From NCBI GenBank assembly GCA_020847045.1, contig JADLCT010000020.1:18655-82654 (forward strand): DNA of 64,000 bases. The letters are read 5' to 3'. The notes below the pieces were generated by a model, which saw only the letters and a program-made list of their open reading frames with translations, searched no databases and had not been told where the DNA came from. Below, piece after piece: positions 19,223 through 29,646 of this stretch. The translations under genes and the position numbers were made by a program. The DNA comes from Bryobacterales bacterium (GTDB lineage: Bacteria; Acidobacteriota; Terriglobia; Bryobacterales; Bryobacteraceae). How positions within the stretch are numbered: position 1 is the first letter of the stretch; each line of letters begins with the position of its first letter.

Positions 19223-20413
19223 GTGACTGATCAACTCGCCCGGAACGTCCATGCCGCGCTCGACCGGTTTCAGATTGAGCTGCCCTCCTGGGGCTTTGCC
19301 AACACGGGAACGCGTTTCGGTAAGTTCCTCCAGAGCGCCGCCGCCACCAACCTGGAAGAAAAGCTAAGCGACGCGGGCTTCATCCACTCGCTGACCGGGG
19401 TGTGTCCCACCGTGGCGCTCCATGTGTTGTGGGACCTGCCGGCGGGCGCCGCCAGCGTGGACGATGTAAGCGCGGCGGCCGCGCGCCACGGCGTGCGCGC
19501 CGGGTCCATCAACCCCAACGTGTTCCAGGACCAGATCTACAAGCATGGTTCGCTGGGAAATCCCGATCCGGCCGTGCGCCGCGCGGCGCAGAACCACCTG
19601 CTTGACAGCGCCACCATCGCTCAGGGGCTCGGGTCGCGCGATCTGTCGCTGTGGTTCGCCGACGGATCGAACTACCCCGGCACGGCCAATATGCGCCGCC
19701 GGAAACACTGGTTTGCCGAGGGTCTGACGGCGGCTCACGCGCGGCTCATCGGAGATCAGCGCCTGCTGGTGGAGTACAAACCGTTTGAACCGGCTTTTTA
19801 TCACACCGACATCGCCGACTGGGGCATGGCTCTCGAGCTCGCCCGCCTGGCCGGACCTCGCGCCAAGGTGCTGGTGGACACCGGACATCACTACCAGGCG
19901 CAGAACATCGAACAGATTGTCGCCTGGCTGCTGGATCTGGAGATGCTGGGCGGCTTCCACTTCAATGACAGGAGGTATGCCGACGACGACCTCACGCTCG
20001 GCTCCATTGACCCCTATCAGGTGTTCCGCATCTTCCACGAGATCTTTTTCTATGCCTGGGAGACAGGCAAACAGCCCGACATCGCCTACATGATCGACCA
20101 GAGCCACAACCTGAAGGGCAAGATCGAGGCCATGATCCAGACGGTCACCACGGCGCAGGAGTTGTACGCCAAGGCCGCCCTGGTTGACCATGCGGCGCTG
20201 GCAGCCTTCCAGGAGCGCTCCGCCCTGGTGGAGGCCGAAACCTGTTTGAAGGACGCCTTCTCCACCGACGTTCGCCCGGCCATTCGCGAATGGGCGCGCA
20301 GCAAGGGCCTGCCGGAAGATCCCATGCGCGCCTTCCGTGAAAGTGGTTATCTGGAGCGCATCACGGCCGTGCGCGCCGAGCGCAACGCCGCCTCGGCCAC
20401 CAGCTACGCCTGA
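19223..20413 (+). CDS. Sugar isomerase, L-rhamnose isomerase-like
   Basis: Full-length TIM barrel (ALHVLWDLP, GSINPNVFQDQIYKHGSLGNPD, LWFADGSNYPGTANMRRR, FHFNDRRYADDDLTLGSIDPYQVF). Confidence 0.88.
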   Translation: MTDQLARNVHAALDRFQIELPSWGFANTGTRFGKFLQSAAATNLEEKLSDAGFIHSLTGVCPTVALHVLWDLPAGAASVDDVSAAAARHGVRAGSINPNVFQDQIYKHGSLGNPDPAVRRAAQNHLLDSATIAQGLGSRDLSLWFADGSNYPGTANMRRRKHWFAEGLTAAHARLIGDQRLLVEYKPFEPAFYHTDIADWGMALELARLAGPRAKVLVDTGHHYQAQNIEQIVAWLLDLEMLGGFHFNDRRYADDDLTLGSIDPYQVFRIFHEIFFYAWETGKQPDIAYMIDQSHNLKGKIEAMIQTVTTAQELYAKAALVDHAALAAFQERSALVEAETCLKDAFSTDVRPAIREWARSKGLPEDPMRAFRESGYLERITAVRAERNAASATSYA

Positions 20414-20461
20414 AACGGCCGGGCGATGGTGCGCCGCGGGCCCGGTGCTACGATATTGGCC

Positions 20462-21346
20462 ATGCATCGCCGTGATTTTCTCCGCGCCTCTGCGCTCGTT
20501 CCCATGGCCGGAGCACTGGCGCCCGCCATGGCCGCGCCCTACACATACCATCTGCGCTACGCGCCGCGCATGGGCTTTCTGAATGCTCCGGTGCCGGACC
20601 AGTTGCAGGCTTACGCGGACGCCGGCTTCCGGGCCTTTGAGTACAACGGTCTGCCGCGGCACTCCAACCAGGAGATCGCGTCGTTCCGGAAAAAAATGGA
20701 TGAGCTCGGCATGAGCATGGGCGTCTTCGTGGTGAACTCCGGCGGCTGGAAAGCCTCGGCCACCGTGGACAAGCAGTATCACGCCAAGTTCTTCGAGGAC
20801 GTGAAACGCGCCGTGGAGATCCACAACATGATCGGCAACGAATGCGCCACGGTCACCACCGGACTGGCCGTGCCCCAGTTGAGCTTCACCGAACAGACGG
20901 CCAACTGCGTGGAGGCCTTCCGCCGCGCGGCCGGGATGGTGGAGAAGACAAAGATGGTGCTGGTTTTGGAGCCGTTGAACATCCGCGTCGACCACGCGGG
21001 CTACTTCGTCGTCTTCAGCGATCACGGCGCCGAAATTGTCGAGCGTGTGAACCACCCGAATTTCCGGCTTCTGTTCGACATGTACCACCAGCAGATTTCC
21101 GAAGGGAACCTGATTGCCCACATTCAGAAACACTGGGACAAGATCGGCTACTTTCAGGTGGGCGACGTGCCCGGACGCCGTGAGCCAGGCACCGGCGAGG
21201 TGAACTGGAGCAACGTGTTCAAGGCGATTCACGCCAAGGGCTACAAGGGCATCCTCGGCATGGAGCACGGCTTGTCCGGCGGCGTGGGCCCGGCGGGGAT
21301 GCAGAAATGCTTCGAGGCCTACCGCAAGGCCGACCAGTGGAGCTGA
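20462..21346 (+). CDS. Hydroxypyruvate isomerase-like TIM barrel protein with export signal
   Basis: MHRRDFLRASALVPMAGALAPAMA leader; LVLEPLNIRVDHAGYF, LLFDMYHQQISEGNL, GYFQVGDVPGRREPGTGEVNW. Confidence 0.87.
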   Translation: MHRRDFLRASALVPMAGALAPAMAAPYTYHLRYAPRMGFLNAPVPDQLQAYADAGFRAFEYNGLPRHSNQEIASFRKKMDELGMSMGVFVVNSGGWKASATVDKQYHAKFFEDVKRAVEIHNMIGNECATVTTGLAVPQLSFTEQTANCVEAFRRAAGMVEKTKMVLVLEPLNIRVDHAGYFVVFSDHGAEIVERVNHPNFRLLFDMYHQQISEGNLIAHIQKHWDKIGYFQVGDVPGRREPGTGEVNWSNVFKAIHAKGYKGILGMEHGLSGGVGPAGMQKCFEAYRKADQWS

Positions 21347-21357
21347 GACGGTAACCG

Positions 21358-21948
21358 ATGAGCGCGAAAAAGCGCTGGTGTCCAGCCGCCGGCGAATCCA
21401 TTACCTCGCAGCAGTGCGGCCAGGACAGGGAGGAACGGTATCTGTGCCCCCTGGATTGCGAGTACTTGTTCGAGGCGCGCCGTCACGAGAAGCCGCCCGG
21501 CGTGGATCCCGCCTCGTTTCCCCACCGCGACGTGAAGGTGAGCGAGGAGTTCGTCCGGCGCAACCAGTCCCTTCTGGTGTTCACGGCGCGGACACTTGCC
21601 GCCGCCGCGCTGGAAGCCGATGCCACCGACGCGGACGTGCGCGAAGCCCTCGAAGCGCTGATCCAGACCTACCGGACGCGCGAGAGCGGACTCATCTATG
21701 ACACGCGCCCAGCCAATCCATACGCGGCGCGCATCTGCGAACGCTTGCGTGAGTCGTTCGGAAAACTGGACGAAGAGATCCGCCAGCAGACCGGGATGCA
21801 CACGTTGCGCGACGCCGACGTGCTCGGCATCCTGGTGTTCGTCCAAAGCCTGTGCATTCAGAATGACAACGGCCGCCGGCGTGGCCGCCGGTTCCAGGAC
21901 TTTCTGCGCAGCTATTTCCCCGCCGCGCCAGCACAGGCGGAACCGTGA
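21358..21948 (+). CDS. Conserved hypothetical with N-terminal Cys cluster
   Basis: CPAAGESITSQQCGQ...YLCPLDCEYLFEARRHEKPP; no family recognised. Confidence 0.6.
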   Translation: MSAKKRWCPAAGESITSQQCGQDREERYLCPLDCEYLFEARRHEKPPGVDPASFPHRDVKVSEEFVRRNQSLLVFTARTLAAAALEADATDADVREALEALIQTYRTRESGLIYDTRPANPYAARICERLRESFGKLDEEIRQQTGMHTLRDADVLGILVFVQSLCIQNDNGRRRGRRFQDFLRSYFPAAPAQAEP

Positions 21949-21955
21949 CCTTGCT

Positions 21956-22031
21956 TGGTGGGCCCTGTAGGATTCGAACCTACGACCAAGGGATTATGAG
22001 TCCCCTGCTCTCACCGCTGAGCTAAGGGCCC
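21956..22031 (-). tRNA. tRNA-Ile2 (anticodon CAT, ileX-like), CCA encoded
   Basis: GGGCCCTTAGCTCAGCGGTGAGAGCAGGGGACTCATAATCCCTTGGTCGTAGGTTCGAATCCTACAGGGCCCACCA; matches the ileX-type CAU tRNA (lysidine-modified) rather than Met. Confidence 0.93.
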
Positions 22032-22091
22032 ACTCGCACTAACGTAGCACGGCCTTGCGCGATGGCAGGCGCGCAGGTCTTCGATATGGTT

Positions 22092-22186
22092 TGGCGGGAA
22101 CCAGTTCGAGTCGAACGAACCAACGGCCGGTGAGACCGTTCAACGGTTTTGAAGACCGGGCCTGCCACCGGGCAGGATTGGCTCCC
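22092..22186 (-). tRNA. selC: tRNA-Sec (selenocysteine, anticodon TCA), CCA encoded
   Basis: 95 nt GGGAGCCA..CCTGCC-CGGT-GGCAGG (6-bp D stem)..CGGT-CTTCAAA-ACCG..long variable arm..GTTCG-TTCGACT-CGAAC..TGGTTCCC-G-CCA; 8-bp acceptor stem. Confidence 0.95.
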
Positions 22187-22195
22187 TCTGGGCTG

Positions 22196-24439
22196 CTACA
22201 CAAGCCTGGTCTTGCGCACGGGCAACTCCCGCACGCGCTTGCCCGTGGCGGCGAAGATGGCGTTGCAAATGGCCGGGGCGACCGGCGGCACGCCCGGCTC
22301 GCCCACGCCTGCCGGCGGCGCGGTGGAGGGCAGAATGTGCACATCCACCACGTGCGGCGCCTCGTCGATGCGCGCCACGGGATAGGTGTCGAAGTTCTTC
22401 TGCTGAATCACGCCGGCCTTGGCCGTCACCTCGCCGAGCATGGCGACGCTTGTGCCAAACACGGCCGCGCCTTCAAATTGCGCTTTCACGCGGTCCGGGT
22501 TGATCACCCGCCCGGGGTCGATCACATACGTGACGCGAGGAATCTTCACCTTCCCCGCCGCATCCACCTCCACCTCCACCATCGCCGCGATGTAGGAGAA
22601 AAAGCTGCGGTGCGCCACGATGCCGTACCCCTTGCCGCCGCCCGGCTTTTTATTGGCCCAGTTGGACCGGCTGGCGCACACCTCCAACACGCGGCGCAGA
22701 CGAGCCGTATCGATGGGGAACCGTGGGTCCGCCTTGTGGACGGCTCCCTGTCTGATGAGGTCCTGGTCGATCACGCGTCCGGGTCCAATCAGCTTCAGAT
22801 AGTAGTCCACGCGGTCCGTGCCCGCCGAGGCGGCGAGTTCGTCCACGAAGGAGTGCGTCGCGAAGGCATGGTAGATATGAGCGACCGAGCGCATCCAGCC
22901 GATTCGCACGTGGCACTCCGCCGGACCGTTCTCCGCCCGGAAATTGGCGATCGAGAAAGGATTGTCGATCCACCCCATGCCCATCTCGAAATCGGCGCCA
23001 TACCTGGAGTCCTTGGCGAACATGTTTCCAATGGAGGGAAAGACGCTGCGCTGCAACCACGCCGATGGCTGTCCGCCGTCGCCCACCGCGGCTTTCATGT
23101 ACATGCCAGCCACGGCGTGATAGTAATCGAACCGCAGGTCGTCCTCGCGGTTCCACACCACCTTCACCGGCTTGCCCACGGCTTTGGATAGCCTGGCCGC
23201 CTCCACCACATAGTCGGGTTTCGATTTGCGGCCGAAGCCCCCGCCCAGCAGAGTCACATGGCAAATGACGTCGGTCTTCCTGATCCCCAGCGCGGCCGAA
23301 ACCGCCTCCTGAACGGCCTGTGGATTCTGCGTGGGGGCGTGCGCGACCACCTTCCCGTTCTCAAACGACGCCACCGCCGCCGGAGGCTCCATGGCCGCAT
23401 GGGCGAGCAGCGGCACATAGTAGGACGCCTCCACCACCTTGCCGCCCTTGGCAAAGACGGCATCCACGTCGCCCGCCTTGCGCACCACCTTTTGCGGCTT
23501 GCGCGCCGTATCCAACAGCTCCGCCTTGTAGCGGTCCGAGTCGTAGGCCGCGTGAGGCCCAGCCTTCCAAGTGGCCTTCAATTTTTTGCGCCCCTCGAAG
23601 GCCGCCCACGTGTTGCCGGCGATGACCGCTACGCCGCCGAGCGCCTGGAAGAGGTAGGGCTGCGTGAGTCCTTCCAGCTTTACGGTGCGCGAAACGCCAG
23701 CTACCCTTCGCGCTTCGCTGTCGTCCACCGATTCGAGTTCCGCGCCCATCACCGGAGGCCGCTCGATGGCCGCATACACCATGCCCGGCATCGTGGCGTC
23801 GTAGCCGAAGATGGCCTTGCCGGTGACATGGCCGCCCACGTCCACCGTGGGCATGTCCTTGCCAATGTAGCGGTAGGCCGAAGGCGCCTTGCGCTTCACC
23901 TCGGACGGTTTCGGCAAGGGGAGCTTTGCGGCGTCCCCGGCCAGTTCGCCGTAGCCGGCCTTCCTGCCGCCGGGCCCGTGCACAAAATGATTCGAGGCCT
24001 TGCACTGCCCCGCCGCCACGCCCCACCGCTTCGCAGCGGCCCGCTCCAGCACCATGCGCGCCGATGCTCCGGCCGTGTGCATGGCCTCGGCAAAGTCGCG
24101 AATCGAGCACGACCCGTCGGTGTTCTGCGAGCCGTATTTCTCATCGCCAATGGCCTGTTCGATCTTCACTCTCGACCAGTCGGCTTCCATCTCATCGGCG
24201 GCGATCACGGGCAGCACGCTGCGAATGCCGGTACCCATTTCGGAGCGGTGCGCGACCAGAATCACCGTGCCGTCCTTCTCCAATCCCAGATACACGCTGG
24301 GATGCCAGGCGGACTGGGAGGCCTCGCCCGAGGCCAGCAGCGCGCCAGGCGTTACGCCAATGATCAGCGCCCCCGCGGTGAAAATCTCCTCTAGGAAACC
24401 CCGGCGCGAAACGGCGCCGATGCGGTCCTGGCGCGTCAT
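22196..24439 (-). CDS. Xanthine dehydrogenase-family molybdopterin-binding subunit (isoquinoline 1-oxidoreductase beta-like)
   Basis: [18 protein letters not shown] Tat-like leader; [53 protein letters not shown]. Confidence 0.93.
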   Translation of the reverse strand: MTRQDRIGAVSRRGFLEEIFTAGALIIGVTPGALLASGEASQSAWHPSVYLGLEKDGTVILVAHRSEMGTGIRSVLPVIAADEMEADWSRVKIEQAIGDEKYGSQNTDGSCSIRDFAEAMHTAGASARMVLERAAAKRWGVAAGQCKASNHFVHGPGGRKAGYGELAGDAAKLPLPKPSEVKRKAPSAYRYIGKDMPTVDVGGHVTGKAIFGYDATMPGMVYAAIERPPVMGAELESVDDSEARRVAGVSRTVKLEGLTQPYLFQALGGVAVIAGNTWAAFEGRKKLKATWKAGPHAAYDSDRYKAELLDTARKPQKVVRKAGDVDAVFAKGGKVVEASYYVPLLAHAAMEPPAAVASFENGKVVAHAPTQNPQAVQEAVSAALGIRKTDVICHVTLLGGGFGRKSKPDYVVEAARLSKAVGKPVKVVWNREDDLRFDYYHAVAGMYMKAAVGDGGQPSAWLQRSVFPSIGNMFAKDSRYGADFEMGMGWIDNPFSIANFRAENGPAECHVRIGWMRSVAHIYHAFATHSFVDELAASAGTDRVDYYLKLIGPGRVIDQDLIRQGAVHKADPRFPIDTARLRRVLEVCASRSNWANKKPGGGKGYGIVAHRSFFSYIAAMVEVEVDAAGKVKIPRVTYVIDPGRVINPDRVKAQFEGAAVFGTSVAMLGEVTAKAGVIQQKNFDTYPVARIDEAPHVVDVHILPSTAPPAGVGEPGVPPVAPAICNAIFAATGKRVRELPVRKTRLV

Positions 24440-24891
24440 GCCATCACCTTCGCGGCCATCTGTATGGCGGTGCGGATGCGTTGATAGGTGCCGCAGCGGC
24501 AGAGGTTGCCCCGCATCGCCGCGTCGATTTGGGATCCGGTGGGCTTGGGGGTCTTCCGCAACAACGACGCCGCCTGCATGATCTGGCCCGGCTGGCAGTA
24601 GCCGCATTGCGGCACGTTGGCCTCTCGCCAGGCTTTCTGCAGCGGATGTTCGCCGCTGCCCGGCAATCCCTCGATGGTTGTGATCTCCTTGCCCGCGGCG
24701 GCCTTCAGCGGCGTGATGCAACTGCGCGCGGCCACGCCATTGATGTGAACCGTACAGGCGCCGCACAGCCCCTGGCCGCAGGAGAATTTCGTGCCCGTCA
24801 GCTTCAGCACATCCCGGAGATACCACAGCAGCGGCATCTCCGGCGGACCGTCGAACCCGCGCTCGGCGCCATTCACTTTCAAAGTGATCAT
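24436..24891 (-). CDS. (2Fe-2S)-binding subunit of molybdenum hydroxylase (IorA-like)
   Basis: [18 protein letters not shown]...[16 protein letters not shown]...[14 protein letters not shown]; overlaps downstream gene by 4 nt. Confidence 0.95.
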   Translation of the reverse strand: MITLKVNGAERGFDGPPEMPLLWYLRDVLKLTGTKFSCGQGLCGACTVHINGVAARSCITPLKAAAGKEITTIEGLPGSGEHPLQKAWREANVPQCGYCQPGQIMQAASLLRKTPKPTGSQIDAAMRGNLCRCGTYQRIRTAIQMAAKVMA

Positions 24892-24917
24892 CTAGACCTC
24901 ACGGGCCGCCCAGGCCC

Positions 24918-25937
24918 CTAATAGCCCTTCTGTTTGTCCACCACGTTGATCAGCGGCTTACCCTCGCCGAACCGCTTGATGTTTTCCTTCACCGTTCCCA
25001 GCATACGGCTCCGGTCCTGATCGCTCCGCCCGGCGATGTGCGGAGTCACGATGACGTTAGAGAACTTCCACAGGGAATTGCCCTGCGGCAGGGGCTCCGG
25101 ATCGGTGACATCCACGCCCGCGCCGGCCAGCCGGCCAGAGTCGAGGGCCTTGACGAGCGAGGGCAGGTCATACAGGCCGCCCCGCGAAACCGCGATGAAA
25201 TAGGAGTCCTTCTTCATCAGCTCGAACTGCGCCGGGCCCATCATCTTGTGGCTCAGCGGCGTGTGCGGAGCGGAGATGAACACGGCGTCGGCGCCGGGGA
25301 GCACCTCGTCCAACTGGTCCGGTTTCACCACCTTCTGCCAGAACGGAGACATCGGAATGTCCTCCGGGTCCACGCCCACCACGTTCATGCCGAAGGCCCA
25401 GGCGCGGATGGCGATCTGCTGGCCAATGCCGCCCAGTCCGATCACCACGGCGTTCTTGCCCCGCAGTTCGATGCCTTCGAAGCGCCCGCGCCGCCAGTTC
25501 TCCGTCAGCCGGTCGGCCGAATAGACATTCAGACGGCGGCTGAAGTAGAGCAGCATCGCCAGCGCGTGGTCGGCGATTTCAGGGCCCTGGACAATCTGGT
25601 TGTTGGTGACGACGATGCCGGAATCGCGGAGCGCCGTGGAGCCGGAGCGGTGCAGTACGTTCTCCACGCCGGCGCTGGTGATCTGCACCCACTTCAACTG
25701 CTTGCCCGCCTGCACCTGCGCCGGTGAGATCACGCCGACAAACGCGTCCGCGTCGCCGATCTCCTGCATCACCCGGTCCTGTGTGACGTTCACGATCTTC
25801 ACCTTGTTGGACGCGGACTGCCAGTCGGCAACCACCTCGGGCGGCTGGCCGACCGTGAGAATCTTCTTCACCTGCGCCTGGGCGGGGGAGCCCAGCACTA
25901 GGACAAACGAACAGAGCCAAACGGTTGCGCGCGCCAT
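24918..25937 (-). CDS. D-2-hydroxyacid dehydrogenase with signal peptide
   Basis: VIGLGGIGQQIAIRAWAFGMNVVGVDP Rossmann motif; HTPLSHKMMG; leader MARATVWLCSFVLVLGSPAQAQ. Confidence 0.9.
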   Translation of the reverse strand: MARATVWLCSFVLVLGSPAQAQVKKILTVGQPPEVVADWQSASNKVKIVNVTQDRVMQEIGDADAFVGVISPAQVQAGKQLKWVQITSAGVENVLHRSGSTALRDSGIVVTNNQIVQGPEIADHALAMLLYFSRRLNVYSADRLTENWRRGRFEGIELRGKNAVVIGLGGIGQQIAIRAWAFGMNVVGVDPEDIPMSPFWQKVVKPDQLDEVLPGADAVFISAPHTPLSHKMMGPAQFELMKKDSYFIAVSRGGLYDLPSLVKALDSGRLAGAGVDVTDPEPLPQGNSLWKFSNVIVTPHIAGRSDQDRSRMLGTVKENIKRFGEGKPLINVVDKQKGY

Positions 25938-25993
25938 GGAGATCTCCTTTGCCGGAAGTGGAAACTGGGAAGTGAGATTCTATCTCAGTAACG

Positions 25994-26827
25994 ATGCGAG
26001 CGGTAACGGATCGTCTGGCTCTGGGCGTGGAGGCGGCCATGCGGGCCTACCTGCGTCTGCGCAAGCGCGCAGCCATGCGCGCGGCGGCGCGGAATCCGCT
26101 GGCCTTCGCCGGCCTCAACGCGTCGCCGGTAACGGTGGAAAGCGATAGCCGGAAGCTCTCCTGCCTGCTTGCGCCCGGCGAACCGGGGCGCGGCGTCTGG
26201 CTGCTGGCGCACGGCTTGGGTGAGAATCGCTGGCAAATGGCGTCCCGGGCCGCCTGGTTCCGCGCGCGCGGCCACTCCGTCTGCCTGATGGACTTCCGCT
26301 CGCACGGACAAAGCGACTGGGGCCCCGTGGCGTTCGGCCGTTCCGAGGCCGCCGATGTCGATGCGGCTGTGGACTACCTGGAAAAGCATTTTCCGGGTGA
26401 GCCCATCTCGTTCTGCGGTGTGTCGCTGGGCGCGGCGGCGGGCGTTCTGGCGGCGTCGGCGGCGCGCTTTGACCGTGTCATCCTCGAACTGCTCTACCGC
26501 GCCCTGGAAGACGCCGTCATGGACCGCGCGCGCGTGTGGCTCTCGCGGGCCAGCTATCCCGTGGCGCGCGCCTATCTTCGGCGTCTCGAAGCCTCCTGCC
26601 CCGGATGCGATCCTCTGGACGCCATCACTCGGCTGCGCGGACGCGTCCTGCTTCTGGCGGGCGCGCGGGACCCTTTTGTGCCCCTGGCGCACGCGCGCCA
26701 GTTGGCGGAAGCCGCCGGAGCGTCTCTGGTCGAATTTCCCGGCGCGGGACACATGAACCTGCACCGCGTCGCCCGCGCCGAATGGCAGCGCGCCGTCCAG
26801 GCGTGGCTCGACGGGCCTTCCGTGTAG
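25994..26827 (+). CDS. Alpha/beta hydrolase
   Basis: VWLLAHGLGENRWQM, FCGVSLGAAAGVL, GARDPFVPL. Confidence 0.82.
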   Translation: MRAVTDRLALGVEAAMRAYLRLRKRAAMRAAARNPLAFAGLNASPVTVESDSRKLSCLLAPGEPGRGVWLLAHGLGENRWQMASRAAWFRARGHSVCLMDFRSHGQSDWGPVAFGRSEAADVDAAVDYLEKHFPGEPISFCGVSLGAAAGVLAASAARFDRVILELLYRALEDAVMDRARVWLSRASYPVARAYLRRLEASCPGCDPLDAITRLRGRVLLLAGARDPFVPLAHARQLAEAAGASLVEFPGAGHMNLHRVARAEWQRAVQAWLDGPSV

Positions 26828-26841
26828 GTTGCCCTCCGCGC

Positions 26842-27486
26842 TCAAAGGTTCATGAACCGCAGGCTGTGACTGCGAATATAGTCCAGCGAATCGATCAACT
26901 CGTGATCGGACTCCAGCTTGTGCAACTCCGCTTCCGGATGCAGACGCGCGAACTCCTCGGCGAACGCCAGCGGAACCACCTCGTCCCCGGTCCCATGAAA
27001 AATGATGGCCGGTTGCGTGGCGTCCGGGTACTCCTCGTAGGTGAGCGCGTCATCCATGAGCGCGTAGCCGAGGCTGGTTTCGCGCATCAGTCCATAGTGA
27101 AAGACGGAAAGCGAGTTTGACGCGCGCCAGGCGGCCATGGCCTCCTCGCCCAGTTCCGCCCGCCAGCGTGGGGCGAAACCGAACGCCGGGGCCATCAGAA
27201 TGAGCCGCTTCACACGGTCCGGATTGCGGGCGGCGTAGAGCGTGGCCAGGTAGCCGCCCATCGACGAGCCCATCAGCGTCACGGGCAACGCCGCAGGCCC
27301 CAGCTTTTGCAGCGTATCTTCCAGAATGGCAAGCTGGCCGGAAATCGTCAGGTGTTCGAAGTCTCCGCCATCCAGCTCCGGGATGCTGACGGTAATGCCC
27401 GCCTCGCCAAAGCTGTCGCGAAAAAATTGCGCCTTGCGCGAACTGGGGCTGGAGGCGAACCCATGAAGATAGATCAAGTGACTCAC
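26842..27486 (-). CDS. YqiA/YcfP-type alpha/beta hydrolase (esterase)
   Basis: MSHLIYLHGFASSPSSRKAQFF, LMGSSMGGYLATLYA. Confidence 0.87.
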   Translation of the reverse strand: MSHLIYLHGFASSPSSRKAQFFRDSFGEAGITVSIPELDGGDFEHLTISGQLAILEDTLQKLGPAALPVTLMGSSMGGYLATLYAARNPDRVKRLILMAPAFGFAPRWRAELGEEAMAAWRASNSLSVFHYGLMRETSLGYALMDDALTYEEYPDATQPAIIFHGTGDEVVPLAFAEEFARLHPEAELHKLESDHELIDSLDYIRSHSLRFMNL

Positions 27487-27507
27487 GATGCGTGGCTGTG
27501 CTCCCGT

Positions 27508-29616
27508 CTATTCGTTGATGCCGAGCGAATGCAGGATGAAGGCATAGGACTGCGCCACTTCCAGAATCCGGTCGTAGCGTCCCGATGCGCCGCCGTGCCC
27601 GGCGTCCACGTTCATCCGCAGAACAATCGTTGAATCGCCCTGGTTGGCGGCCCGCAGCTTCGCCGTCCACTTCAAGGGCTCCCAATAAGGCACCTGCGAA
27701 TCGTTCATGCTCGAAAAAATGTAGACGTCCGGGTAGCGCGCCGGCGCCGTGTTGTCGTAGGGCGAGTACGACTTCATGTACTCATAAAACTCCTGCCGCT
27801 TCGGACTGCCGAACTCCTCGGCGTCGGTTGTGGAAAGCGGAATGGTGTCGTCCAGTAATGTGCTCACCACGTCGACAAATGGAACGGCGGCGATGACGGC
27901 GTGGAACAATCCGGGCTTCATGTTCATCACCGCGCCCATCAGCAGGCCTCCGGCGCTGCCGCCTTCGATGGACAGCTTTTTCGGATGCGCGTACTTGTGC
28001 GCGATCAGGTATTCGGCGCAGGCGGCGAAGTCCTGAAAGGTATTCTTCTTTCGCAGCAGCTTGCCCGCCTCGTACCATGAGTAGCCCAGCTCCGTCCCGC
28101 CGCGGATGTGGGCAATGGCGTAGGCGAACCCCCTGTCCAGCAGGCTCAGCCGCGAGGCGCTGAACGTGGGCTGCATCGGAATCGCATAAGCGCCGTAGCC
28201 GTACAGGTGCACGGGCCGCGTGCCGTCTTTCGGAAATCCCTTCCTGTAGAGAATCGTCACCGGCACCATCGTCCCGTCATGGCTCCGCACGCGCTCCCGC
28301 TCCACCGTATAAAGCGATGGATCGTAGCCCGGAACCTCCTGCCGTTTCACCAGCGTCCGCTCGCGAGTCTCCATGTTGTAGTCGAAGATCGACTGCGGCG
28401 TCACCATCGAGGTGTAGGAAAAGCGCAGCACCGGCGTGTCGTAAACGCGGTTCACGCCAATCGACGCGGCATAGGCGGCCTCCTCGAACTGGATGTCGTG
28501 CTCGCGCCCGGTGCGCGTATCGGTGACGCGCAGCGTGTCCAGGCCCTCCACGCGCAGTCCATACACCATGAAGTGGCGGAACGCGTGCATTGTCTCGATG
28601 TAGAGCCCCTTCCGCGCCGGAATCACCTCTTTCCAGTTCGCCTCGCCGGGCGAGTCCTCCGGCATCGACACGACGCGGAAGTCCCGCGAGGTGTCGTTGA
28701 TCAGCAGGTACAGGCGGCCGTCGTGCGAGGTCATCTCATAGGTGATGCCCTCGCGGCGGGGAATCAGCACGCGAAACGGGCTGGACGGGTTCCGCGCATC
28801 GGCGTAGCGTACCTCCGAGGTGCTGCCGCTGGCGGCCGTGATGGTGAGGAACCGCCCCGATTCCGTCTTTCCGGGGTAGACATCGTAGCGCTCGTCCTTC
28901 TCCTCATAAATCAGCACGTCGCTGCTGGCGGGCTCTCCCAGCGTGTGGCGCCACACCTGGTACGACCGTTTCGTTTGCGGATGCTGCCGGCCATAGATCA
29001 CCGTCTTGCCATCCTCGGCCCACTCGACGCCCGAGACGCGCTCGATCACATCGGGCAGGTCCTTGCCCGTGGACTGGTCGCGCACATGGAAGTTGTATTC
29101 GCGGTAGCCGGTGGTGTCCACCTCGTAGCCGATGAGGTTGTGGTCCGGCGCCGGATCGGGACCTTTGTGCGAGTAGAACTTGTGGCCCTTGGCCATGGCG
29201 TTCACGTCGAACAGAATCTCCTCGGGGGCCTCCGCCACTGGTTTCTTGCGGCAGAAGATCGGGTACTGCTGTCCCTCCACCGTGCGCGAATAGTACAGGT
29301 AACCGCCGTCGGGATACGGCGGCGAAAGATCCGTCTGCTTGATATGGCTGAGAATCTCCTTGTTCACCTTCGCCACCAGCGGCTCAAACGGCGCAAATAC
29401 GGCGTCCGTGTAGGCGTTTTCGGCCTTCACGTAAGCCATCACGTCCGGGTTCGAACGGTCACGCATCCAGAAATACGGATCCTGGCGCGTGTCGCCGAAG
29501 AGTTTCATCTCATGAGGAACCCGTTTGGCGGTGGGGGGCTTTGGCGGTGCGGCTAAGCTGATGGACATGGCGAGTGGGAAGAGCGCAACGGCTCGCGCGC
29601 GAAAGGACATGCGCAT
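27508..29616 (-). CDS. S9 family prolyl oligopeptidase / oligopeptidase B
   Basis: DPYFWMRDRSNPDVMAYVKAEN; SIEGGSAGGLLMGAVMNMKPGLFHAVIAAVPFVDV. Confidence 0.95.
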   Translation of the reverse strand: MRMSFRARAVALFPLAMSISLAAPPKPPTAKRVPHEMKLFGDTRQDPYFWMRDRSNPDVMAYVKAENAYTDAVFAPFEPLVAKVNKEILSHIKQTDLSPPYPDGGYLYYSRTVEGQQYPIFCRKKPVAEAPEEILFDVNAMAKGHKFYSHKGPDPAPDHNLIGYEVDTTGYREYNFHVRDQSTGKDLPDVIERVSGVEWAEDGKTVIYGRQHPQTKRSYQVWRHTLGEPASSDVLIYEEKDERYDVYPGKTESGRFLTITAASGSTSEVRYADARNPSSPFRVLIPRREGITYEMTSHDGRLYLLINDTSRDFRVVSMPEDSPGEANWKEVIPARKGLYIETMHAFRHFMVYGLRVEGLDTLRVTDTRTGREHDIQFEEAAYAASIGVNRVYDTPVLRFSYTSMVTPQSIFDYNMETRERTLVKRQEVPGYDPSLYTVERERVRSHDGTMVPVTILYRKGFPKDGTRPVHLYGYGAYAIPMQPTFSASRLSLLDRGFAYAIAHIRGGTELGYSWYEAGKLLRKKNTFQDFAACAEYLIAHKYAHPKKLSIEGGSAGGLLMGAVMNMKPGLFHAVIAAVPFVDVVSTLLDDTIPLSTTDAEEFGSPKRQEFYEYMKSYSPYDNTAPARYPDVYIFSSMNDSQVPYWEPLKWTAKLRAANQGDSTIVLRMNVDAGHGGASGRYDRILEVAQSYAFILHSLGINE

Positions 29617-29646
29617 ATGGCCACGATAGCAGAGGGGCAGCGCCCG

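Noticed and set aside
19364-21268. 634-aa minus-strand ORF opposite rhamnose isomerase and hydroxypyruvate isomerase genes
   Set aside because: His/Val/Arg-rich composition typical of antisense reading of GC-rich codons; the sense strand encodes recognisable enzymes.
21956-22031. CAT-anticodon tRNA considered as tRNA-Met
   Set aside because: Anticodon arm and overall sequence match ileX-type tRNA-Ile2 better than elongator or initiator Met.
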